Shown one piece after another: positions 1-5,435 of a DNA stretch of 9,669 nt. Under the pieces are notes generated by a model that had not been told where the DNA came from, made no database searches, and was given only the letters and a program-made list of their open reading frames with translations. Numbering within the stretch: the stretch's first letter is position 1; every line of letters begins with the position of its first letter. The stretch comes from Actinomycetes bacterium. GTDB lineage: Bacteria > Actinomycetota > Acidimicrobiia > Acidimicrobiales > RAAP-2. Both the position numbers and the translations under genes were made by a program. The stretch lies in contig JAJYMD010000391.1 of NCBI GenBank assembly GCA_021787255.1, positions 1 through 9,669 on the forward strand, read 5' to 3'.

Positions 1-1035
1 GCGCTCGACGAGCTCGCGCGCGTCGCGGGCGTCTCTCCGGTGGAGCTGCGGCGGCAAAGCGTGCTGGTCGGCGGCGATCGCGATGCGTACGGCCATGTGT
101 GGGACGAGGCGCGAGGCACCGAGACCTTGGACGCCGCGCTCGCCGCCGCAGAGGAATCTCCGTCGGGCGGAGGCGGCGGAGCCGCCGGCTGGTACCGGCC
201 GGCTCCGCGAGGGTGGCGGCGCGGGAGGGGCATCGCCCTGTACGCGCGCTCGACCGCGCCGCCTGCGACCACGAGCCTGCGCCTCGTGCCCGGCGACGCG
301 GGGCGACTGGTCGTGGAGGTCCCGCTCCCCGAGACCGGGACCGGCAGCCATTCGGTCGTGCGCGAGGAGCTCGCCACCGCGCTCGACGTCGATCCCGATC
401 GAGTAGAGGTCCGCCAGGTGCCGACCGGGTCGCTCCCGAACGACCCTGGCGTCGGCGCGAGCCGGGTCACGGTCGGGCTGACCACCGCCTTGCACCTGCT
501 TGCCGATCGCTGGCTGGAGGCGGGCGGCACGAAGGCCGTGACGATCGAGACCGGCGCGGGGAGCGAGCCGCCCGCGCTCTCCTTCTGCGCCGAGGTCGCA
601 GACGTCGCGGTCGACCCCGAGACGGGTCAGGTTCTCGTCTTGGGCCTCGTGACGGCCGTCGACGTGGCGTCGGTGCTGCGCCCGCGCTCGCATCGCATGC
701 AGGTCGAAGGGGGGACGGTCATGGGCTACGGCTTCGCCTGTCTGGAGGACCTCCTCGAGGCGGACGGTCAGGTGTGGGCCGCGAACCTCGCAGAATTCCG
801 GTTGCCGACCCCAGCCGACGTCCCTCCGTTGCGGACGGTGCTCGTCGAGGGAGGGCGAGGAGTCGGCCCCGCCGGCGTCAAGGCGGTAGGAGAGCTGTCC
901 AACGTCCCGACCGCGGCCGCGATCGCCAATGCCGTCGCCGAGGCGACGGGTTGCCGCGTCCGGCAGCTCCCGCTCACCGCCGAGCGCGTGTTCTGGACGC
1001 TGGGCGGAACCGGCCCCGAAGAAAGGGGAGCGTAG
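1..1035 (+). CDS. Molybdenum hydroxylase large (molybdopterin) subunit, C-terminal part; 5' end outside window
   Basis: This is the C-terminal 344 residues of a xanthine dehydrogenase/CO dehydrogenase-type large subunit, which holds the molybdenum cofactor (Moco) and hydroxylates or oxidises the substrate. The frame is open from base 1 and ends at TAG 1033-1035; ATG at 43 is internal. Visible family landmarks are the ELARVAGVSPVELRR helix at the left edge, GRGIAL (residues 75-80), ASRVT, a VDPETGQVLVLGLVTAVDVA strand region, EGGTVMGYG, the NLAEFRLPT segment, and near the end GVKAVGE, whose Glu (residue 298 of the fragment) aligns with the catalytic Glu of the family. The usual GQG cofactor motif reads GTG here (residues 113-115). 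The active-site loop that separates form I CO dehydrogenase (AYRCSFR) from other hydroxylases lies upstream of the window, so the substrate is unknown. It is directly coupled to the iron-sulfur subunit, with which it should form an L2M2S2 cytoplasmic complex. Confidence 0.93.
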   Translation, partial: ALDELARVAGVSPVELRRQSVLVGGDRDAYGHVWDEARGTETLDAALAAAEESPSGGGGGAAGWYRPAPRGWRRGRGIALYARSTAPPATTSLRLVPGDAGRLVVEVPLPETGTGSHSVVREELATALDVDPDRVEVRQVPTGSLPNDPGVGASRVTVGLTTALHLLADRWLEAGGTKAVTIETGAGSEPPALSFCAEVADVAVDPETGQVLVLGLVTAVDVASVLRPRSHRMQVEGGTVMGYGFACLEDLLEADGQVWAANLAEFRLPTPADVPPLRTVLVEGGRGVGPAGVKAVGELSNVPTAAAIANAVAEATGCRVRQLPLTAERVFWTLGGTGPEERGA

Positions 1036-1529
1036 TGAAGCTGCGCGCTCGTGTGAACGGGACGCCGTTCGACGCCGACGTCCCGGCCACCGCGAGCCTG
1101 CTCGAGGTGCTGCGCGGCGCCGGGCTGACCGGGACCAAGGAGGGGTGCCGCATCGGGGTGTGCGGGCTGTGCACCGTGCTCGTCGGCGACGTGCCGGTGA
1201 GCTCGTGCCTGTACCTCGCGGGTTGCGCCGACGAGGCGGATGTCTGGACCGTCGAAGGCATCGCCGAGCGAGCCCCGTGGGTGGTCGACGCGTTCGTCGA
1301 GCGCGAGGGGATGCAGTGCGGCATCTGCACGCCCGGCCAGGTCGTGACCGTCGCGTCGATGGGCCCGGAGGTCTGCGACGAGCCCGCGGTGTGCCGCTAC
1401 CTGAGCGGGAACCTGTGCCGTTGCACCGGGTACGGCACGATCGTCGAGGCAGCGCTGGCGGCGCAGCTGCGTCGCGACGGCACCGACGCGGCGCAGCTGC
1501 GTCGCGACGGCACCGACGCGCCGAGGTGA
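1035..1529 (+). CDS. Molybdenum hydroxylase small subunit with two [2Fe-2S] clusters (CoxS-like)
   Basis: This 164-residue electron-transfer subunit passes electrons from the Mo site to FAD. The N-terminal plant-type ferredoxin domain has C38, C43, C46 and C58 (C-x4-C-x2-C-x11-C). The C-terminal helical domain has CGIC (C95, C98) and LCRCTGY (C128, C130), so both clusters have complete ligand sets. The distance between C98 and C128 is about two residues shorter than I remember for the family. The GTG start at 1035 shares one base with the upstream TAG and follows a good ribosome site, AAGGGGAG (1023-1030), 4 nt away. Starting further upstream in this frame would give only low-complexity Arg-rich sequence. 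The C-terminus is odd: after the conserved domain it carries AQLRRDGTDA twice in tandem, encoded by a perfect 30-bp duplication, then APR-stop. The stop overlaps the start of the FAD subunit. Confidence 0.96.
   Translation: MKLRARVNGTPFDADVPATASLLEVLRGAGLTGTKEGCRIGVCGLCTVLVGDVPVSSCLYLAGCADEADVWTVEGIAERAPWVVDAFVEREGMQCGICTPGQVVTVASMGPEVCDEPAVCRYLSGNLCRCTGYGTIVEAALAAQLRRDGTDAAQLRRDGTDAPR
1461..1520 (+). repeat. Perfect 30-bp tandem duplication at the 3' end of the small-subunit gene
   Basis: Bases 1461-1490 and 1491-1520 are identical over 30 of 30 positions and in frame, each encoding AQLRRDGTDA. The lack of any synonymous difference suggests a recent duplication or an assembly artefact. It lengthens only the tail beyond the iron-sulfur domain. 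Confidence 0.97.
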
Positions 1530-2479
1530 CCGGGACGTCCGCCGCCGACGCAGCCTTCCTCGTCCCCAGCACGGTCGAGGCGGCCGTCGAGGCGCTTGGC
1601 GACGCCGGTCCCGGCGCCGTGGCTCTCGCCGGCGGCACGTCCATCGGCCTGCTGATCGGGCAGGGCCTGCTCGCTCCCTCGGCCCTCGTATGGCTGGGCC
1701 GCATCCCCGAGCTGTCCGTCCTCCAAGAAGAGGACGAGCGGATGTCGATCGGCGCTACCGTGACCCTCGCCGCTCTCGCCGCCGATCCGCGGGTGCGGTC
1801 TGCGGCGCCTGCCCTCGCGGACGCCGCGGCATCCGTCGGCAACACCCGGGTGCGCGCGGTGGCCACGATCGGCGGCGCCCTCGTGCACGCCGACCCCAGG
1901 CAGGATCTCCCACCGGTGCTCCTCGCCCTCGACGCCCGCGTCGAGGTGGCGGGCCGGGGAGGCCGTCGGTGCCTGGCGGTCGACCAGCTGATCGACGGCT
2001 ATCTGTCAACCGATCTCGGCCAAGAGGAGGTCGTCACCGCCGTGCGCGTGCCGCTCGTCGACGGCCGGCGAAGCTGCTATCTCCGGTTCACGCCGGGCAG
2101 CGCCGACGACTACCCCACGGTCGCGGCCGCGGCGAGCGTCAGGGTCGTCGACGGCGTGCCGACCGCAGTCCATCTCGCGATCGGCGGCGCAGGACCCACC
2201 GCGTACCTGGTGCCAGAGGCCGAGGAGGTGCAGGGCGCACCGGCGCGGAGGTGGGCGAAGGCGGTGGCGGAGGTCGCCGAGGCTGCCGCCCGCAGAGCCG
2301 ACCCGGTGGACGACAGGCTCGGCTCGGCGGCCTACAAGCGGCGTATGGTCGCCGTCTGGGCGAGACGGGCGCTCGAGCGGTGCCTGTGCGCCGAGCGCGC
2401 CGAGGGCTGGGCGTCGAGGGATGAGCGCCGAGCGCGCGAGGCGCCTCAGGAGGGTCCGGGGTCCTCTCCCGTCGCCTGA
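1526..2479 (+). CDS. Molybdenum hydroxylase medium subunit, FAD-binding (CoxM-like)
   Basis: This 317-residue FAD subunit takes electrons from the iron-sulfur subunit and passes them to the external acceptor. FAD contacts expected for the family are visible: AGGTS (residues 35-39) and NTRVRAVATIGGALVHADP (about 106-124, with the TIGG motif and a DLPP turn after it). The C-terminal CO_deh_flav_C domain begins near RFTPGSADDYPTVAAAASV and closes with GSAAYKRRMVAVWARRAL. The GTG start at 1526 overlaps the small-subunit TGA as GTGA, with no strong ribosome site, so translational coupling is likely. After residue ~287 there is a roughly 30-residue charged tail (RAEGWASRDERRAREAP) beyond the usual end of the family. 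The last 34 bp are also covered by a possible small gene on the other strand. Function as third subunit is firm; substrate is not. Confidence 0.95.
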   Translation: MTGTSAADAAFLVPSTVEAAVEALGDAGPGAVALAGGTSIGLLIGQGLLAPSALVWLGRIPELSVLQEEDERMSIGATVTLAALAADPRVRSAAPALADAAASVGNTRVRAVATIGGALVHADPRQDLPPVLLALDARVEVAGRGGRRCLAVDQLIDGYLSTDLGQEEVVTAVRVPLVDGRRSCYLRFTPGSADDYPTVAAAASVRVVDGVPTAVHLAIGGAGPTAYLVPEAEEVQGAPARRWAKAVAEVAEAAARRADPVDDRLGSAAYKRRMVAVWARRALERCLCAERAEGWASRDERRAREAPQEGPGSSPVA

Positions 2480-2619
2480 CGCAGGAGGTACCGCCATCCG
2501 GCCTCGAGCTGGGAGGGGCCCCAGCACGTCTGGCGCTTCTCGAGCGCCTCGTCGTCCGAGGCGAGGACAACGAGGTCCCGTGCCTTGGAGCCGTCGTCGA
2601 GCTGGGCGTCGTCGTCCAC
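2446..2619 (-). CDS. Possible small hypothetical protein (57 aa)
   Basis: I do not recognise this reading frame. It runs on the minus strand in the gap after the FAD subunit, from GTG at 2619 to TGA at 2446-2448, overlapping the 3' end of that gene tail-to-tail by 34 bp. It begins VDDDAQLDDGSKARDLVVLAS and ends QATGEDPGPS. Three things support it: a purine-rich ribosome site (AGGGGGAA on the minus strand, about 7 nt before the GTG), strongly GC third codon positions through the frame, and an ordinary soluble composition (acidic, with Lys, Gln, Trp) unlike the Arg/Pro/Ala-rich shadows seen elsewhere. An ATG at 2709 would add 30 residues with poorer codon use, so I prefer the GTG. It could still be a chance open frame. 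Confidence 0.45.
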   Translation of the reverse strand: MDDDAQLDDGSKARDLVVLASDDEALEKRQTCWGPSQLEAGWRYLLRQATGEDPGPS

Positions 2620-2672
2620 GCGTCGTTCCCCCTGTCTCTGGTTGCGGTTCTCGGCTCGGAGGTCGCCCGTGC

Positions 2673-2701
2673 TTGACGCTCCGGCGACCGGCCCGTACGT
2701 T
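2673..2701 (+). promoter_or_regulatory. Candidate sigma70-type promoter for the CMD/aldolase pair
   Basis: TTGACG at 2673-2678 is followed after exactly 17 bp by TACGTT at 2696-2701, a TAnnnT -10 box. Transcription would begin near 2708, about 75 nt before the GTG at 2784. The same bases read on the minus strand give TAACGT (2702-2697), a possible opposing -10 for the small minus-strand gene, though no good -35 is seen for that direction. Confidence 0.5.
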
Positions 2702-2702
2702 A

Positions 2703-2729
2703 CAGACATCGTTTCTGAGGTGCAGACAT
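2703..2729. promoter_or_regulatory. Candidate operator: CAGACAT direct repeat, 20-bp period
   Basis: CAGACAT occurs at 2703-2709 and again at 2723-2729, about two helical turns apart and so on the same DNA face. It lies at the predicted transcription start just downstream of the candidate -10 box. The position suits a repressor site. The regulator is unknown and no regulator gene is in the window. Confidence 0.35.
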
Positions 2730-2783
2730 TCGCCTGCGCCCTGCGCCGCTCGGCACGAGAGCGGCAGAGCCAGAGGAGGGACG

Positions 2784-3344
2784 GTGGGCCAGATCCGGCG
2801 CCTTCGCTTCGACGAGCTCGCCCCGGTGCTCCAGGACGTGCTCCGAGCCAAGGTCGAGCGCCTCGGGTACCTGGGCGAGTTCTTCGCGGTTGGCGGCCAC
2901 CAGCCCGAGGCGACGGCCGCGTTCCAGTCCTTCACCGAGGCCCTGAAGCACGCGCTGCCCGCGGAGCTGACCGAGGTGGTCGCCCTCACGGTCGCATCCG
3001 TGCTCGGGAACGACTACGAGCAGAGCCAGCACGAGCGGCTCGCCCGGACCCTCGGCTTCTCCGAGGGCTGGATCGCTGCCGCGGTCGGCCGTGGTGATCC
3101 CACTGCGCTGAGCGCGCGGGCAGGCGTCGCCCGCCAGCTCGCGCTCGCGGTCGTCGACCGGTACGGCCACGAGGCCGCCGGCGAGCTCGAGCGGGCGGTC
3201 GACGAGCTCGGGGAGGAGGCGGCCGTCGGGGTGCTGCTCACCGTCGGCCGCTACGTCGCCCACGCCCTGGTCGCGAACACCCTCGAGCTCGTCGCTCCAG
3301 TCGAGGGCGTCCTTCCCCCTGCCGGCGTGGGGAGCGCCCGGTGA
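2784..3344 (+). CDS. Carboxymuconolactone decarboxylase (CMD)/AhpD-like family protein without redox cysteines
   Basis: This 186-residue, probably all-helical cytoplasmic protein resembles the CMD fold. The characteristic segment is LTEVVALTVASVLGNDYEQSQH (residues 62-83), where Y78, E79 and H83 match the YEW-x2-H signature of non-redox CMD relatives. The later helix GRYVAHALVANTLELV matches the family's C-terminal helix. There is no cysteine in the protein, so the AhpD-type CxxC peroxidase function is excluded. The GTG at 2784 follows GAGGAGGG (2773-2780); upstream sequence in this frame is poor coding sequence. It overlaps the following aldolase-family gene by GTGA, so the two are co-translated. 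CMD relatives act on lactone or other ring-opened intermediates of aromatic breakdown, but the reaction here cannot be assigned. Confidence 0.8.
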   Translation: MGQIRRLRFDELAPVLQDVLRAKVERLGYLGEFFAVGGHQPEATAAFQSFTEALKHALPAELTEVVALTVASVLGNDYEQSQHERLARTLGFSEGWIAAAVGRGDPTALSARAGVARQLALAVVDRYGHEAAGELERAVDELGEEAAVGVLLTVGRYVAHALVANTLELVAPVEGVLPPAGVGSAR

Positions 3345-4120
3345 GCCAGGCGCGCACCGCCTCGGCGGCGACCAGCCCCGGGCAGCTCGCGACGGGTCGG
3401 GTCGACGTCGCCCGGGCGTGCCGGGTGCTCGCGGCCGAAGGGCTCGTGTCCGACATCCTCGGCCACGTGAGCCTGCGCGTGGGCGACCGGCACATGCTCA
3501 TCCGAGCGCGCAGCGCGTCGGACCCGGGGCTCCTCCTCACGAGGCCCGAGGACGTCGTCCTCACCGACTTGGACGGGGAGCCCGCAGAAGAGCTCGCCGG
3601 CCGCCAGCTGCCCCAGGAGCTCCCGATCCATGGGGAGGTCCTGCGAGCGCGATCCGGCGACGGCGCCGTCGTGCACGCGCACCCTCCCGACGTGGTGCTG
3701 TGCAGCATCGCCGACCTCCCCTTGCGCCCGGTCTTCGGCGCCTTCAACATCCCCGCGATGCGCATGGCCGAGCAGGGCCTCCCGGTGTTCGACTACTACG
3801 GGTTGGTGAAGAGCCGTGAGCGGGGCGAGCAGATGGCGGCGGCGATGGCGGGGACGCGAGCGGTCGTGTTGCGTGGCCACGGCCTCACCACCGCCGCGCC
3901 GACCTTGGCAGGGGCGGTGGTGACGGCGCTCAACGTGAACCTCCTCGCGCGCATGACCGTCGCCCTCGTGACCGCGGGGCGCAGCGCGCCCGAGGTGCCC
4001 GTCGCCGACCGCGCGGACCTCCCGGACCTCGGCGCCGCCTTCAACGACGAGCTCGTCTGGCGCCACCACGTCGCGAAGCTCTCCTGGCGCGGGCTGGGCC
4101 TCGAGGATCCCGGGCGGTGA
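3341..4120 (+). CDS. Class II aldolase/adducin family protein (zinc-dependent aldolase or decarboxylase)
   Basis: This 259-residue enzyme is of the L-fuculose-phosphate aldolase fold. Expected metal ligands are present: H112 and H114 in VVHAHPPDVV and H180 in LRGHG. E93 before PIHGEV aligns with the catalytic Glu position of fuculose aldolase. The N-terminal GLVSDILGHVSLRV segment (35-48) is typical of the subfamily that includes aromatic-acid decarboxylases, such as the 3,4-dihydroxyphthalate decarboxylase type, as well as sugar-phosphate aldolases. The GTG at 3341 overlaps the CMD stop and has GGGGAG 6 nt upstream. Co-occurrence with a Mo hydroxylase and a CMD protein favours an aldol cleavage or decarboxylation in ring or side-chain catabolism over sugar metabolism; that is inference. 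The gene ends 38 bp before the convergent thiolase gene. Confidence 0.9.
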   Translation: MSQARTASAATSPGQLATGRVDVARACRVLAAEGLVSDILGHVSLRVGDRHMLIRARSASDPGLLLTRPEDVVLTDLDGEPAEELAGRQLPQELPIHGEVLRARSGDGAVVHAHPPDVVLCSIADLPLRPVFGAFNIPAMRMAEQGLPVFDYYGLVKSRERGEQMAAAMAGTRAVVLRGHGLTTAAPTLAGAVVTALNVNLLARMTVALVTAGRSAPEVPVADRADLPDLGAAFNDELVWRHHVAKLSWRGLGLEDPGR

Positions 4121-4124
4121 CGGA

Positions 4125-4154
4125 CGCCGAGCGCGCGCTGCTCGGGGGTCGGCG
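4125..4154. terminator. Weak bidirectional hairpin between convergent genes
   Basis: The 38-bp gap between the aldolase and thiolase stops contains CCGAGC (4127-4132) pairing with GCTCGG (4140-4145) around a 7-nt loop. An alternative pairing joins CGCCGA (4125-4130) and TCGGCG (4149-4154). There is no T tract, so it would be a non-canonical terminator serving both directions. Confidence 0.3.
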
Positions 4155-4158
4155 AGTG

Positions 4159-5343
4159 TCAGGGCAGCGTGCGCAGGACCGCCGCGTCTCCCTGGCCACC
4201 ACCGCCGCAGAGGCCGACGGCTGCGACCCCCCCACCCCGGCGCCGCAGCTCGTAGAGCGCCGTGAGCGCGAGGCGCGTCCCGGACATCCCCACGGGGTGG
4301 CCGAGGGCGATCGCACCGCCGTTCACGTTCAGCTTCTCCGCGGGGATCCCGAGGTCGTCGGCGGAGGCGAGCGCGACCGCGGCGAACGCCTCGTTGATCT
4401 CGAAGAGGTCGACGTCGCCGACCTCGAGCCCGGCCCTCCCGAGCGCTCGGGCGATCGCCCGCGAGGGCTGGAGGAGGAGCGAGGGGTCCGGGCCCGCCAC
4501 TTGCCCGTAGGAGACGAGCTCCCCGAGCGGTGCCACGTCCAGCTCCGCGGCCTTCGCCTTCGACGTCACGACGACGGCCGCGCCCCCGTCGGAGATCTGC
4601 GACGCGTTGCCCGCGGTGATCGTGCCCGCTTCGGCGAACGCGGGCCGGAGGGAGGCGAGCGACGCCGCGGTCGTTCCCGGGCGCACACCCTCGTCGGCGT
4701 CCACGACCAGCGGCTCGCCCTTGCGCTGGGGGACCGGGACCGGGACGATCTCCTCGGCGAGACGGCCGTCCTTCGCGGCGGCGGCGGCCTTCTCGTGGGA
4801 GGCGGCTGCGAAGGCATCCTGGCGTTCGCGGGTGATGCCGGTCCGCTCGTTGTACCGCTCGGTGGCGAGCCCCATCGCGCACCGGTCGAACGCGCAGGTC
4901 AGCCCGTCGTGCAGCATCGAGTCCACCAGCGCCGCGTCGCCGAGCCGGAACCCTTCGCGCGCGCCCGGCAGGAGGTGGGGCGCGCGGGTCATGGACTCCA
5001 TCCCGCCCGCGACGACGACCTCGGCGTCTCCCGCGTTCACCATCTGGTCCGCGAGGTAGATGGCGTTCAGCCCGGACAGGCACACCTTGTTCACCGTCGT
5101 CGCGGGGACCGTCATCGGGATGCCGGCCTCGACCGCCGCCTGACGGGCGGTGATCTGGCCCTGTCCCGCCAGGATCACGTGCCCCATGAGCACGTAGTCG
5201 ACCTGGTCCGGCGCGAGCCCGGCCCGCTCGAGCGCTGCTGCGATCGCGAAGCCGCCCAGCTGCATCGCGCTGAGCGAGGCGAGGGCGCCGGACAGCTTCC
5301 CGATGGGCGTCCGAGCCCCTGCGACGATGACCGACCCAGACAT
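4159..5343 (-). CDS. atoB: Acetyl-CoA C-acetyltransferase (thiolase)
   Basis: This 394-residue cytoplasmic biosynthetic-type thiolase condenses two acetyl-CoA to acetoacetyl-CoA. All active-site elements are visible: nucleophilic C88 in NKVCLSG, NEAF (from N317), H349 in the ALGHPVGMSG motif, and the second catalytic Cys, C379, in GLCGGGGQG. The N-terminus VIVAGARTPIGK and the AGGMESMT segment are standard, and the length is full. The ATG at 5343 is preceded 3 nt away by a near-perfect ribosome site, GGAGGTGA on the minus strand (5354-5347). It diverges from ccr across a 92-bp gap, consistent with supplying the first intermediate of the ethylmalonyl-CoA pathway. A thiolase of beta-oxidation or polyhydroxybutyrate synthesis would look similar, so the exact symbol is a choice by context. 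Confidence 0.95.
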   Translation of the reverse strand: MSGSVIVAGARTPIGKLSGALASLSAMQLGGFAIAAALERAGLAPDQVDYVLMGHVILAGQGQITARQAAVEAGIPMTVPATTVNKVCLSGLNAIYLADQMVNAGDAEVVVAGGMESMTRAPHLLPGAREGFRLGDAALVDSMLHDGLTCAFDRCAMGLATERYNERTGITRERQDAFAAASHEKAAAAAKDGRLAEEIVPVPVPQRKGEPLVVDADEGVRPGTTAASLASLRPAFAEAGTITAGNASQISDGGAAVVVTSKAKAAELDVAPLGELVSYGQVAGPDPSLLLQPSRAIARALGRAGLEVGDVDLFEINEAFAAVALASADDLGIPAEKLNVNGGAIALGHPVGMSGTRLALTALYELRRRGGGVAAVGLCGGGGQGDAAVLRTLP

Positions 5344-5406
5344 GGTTCACCTCCGGCGCGCACCGGCGTGCGACACGACGGAGCCGCGAGCAACGGCCCG
5401 TCGCCG

Positions 5407-5412
5407 ATCCTA
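5407..5412 (-). promoter_or_regulatory. Candidate -10 box for the thiolase gene
   Basis: On the minus strand TAGGAT (5412-5407) fits the TAnnnT consensus and would start transcription near 5400, giving a leader of about 57 nt that holds the strong ribosome site. No convincing -35 is seen. Confidence 0.35.
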
Positions 5413-5422
5413 CGCGCTCCAC

Positions 5423-5428
5423 TACTGT
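5423..5428 (+). promoter_or_regulatory. Candidate -10 box giving a leaderless ccr transcript
   Basis: TACTGT (5423-5428) lies 7 bp before the ccr GTG at 5436, so RNA would begin at or within a base of the start codon. There is no usable ribosome site, because the GGAG just before the GTG is too close. No clear -35 is visible. The box lies 10 bp from the opposing candidate -10 of the thiolase. Confidence 0.4.
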
Positions 5429-5435
5429 CGCGGAG

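Noticed and set aside
1461..1520. Two 30-bp repeats as a CRISPR remnant
   Set aside because: The copies are directly adjacent with no spacer and are in frame with a coding sequence.
1..2479. Aerobic form I CO dehydrogenase (coxLSM)
   Set aside because: The diagnostic AYRCSFR loop would lie upstream of the window and the gene order differs from coxMSL, so the narrower call is not supported.
2784..3344. AhpD-type alkylhydroperoxidase
   Set aside because: No cysteine is present in the protein.
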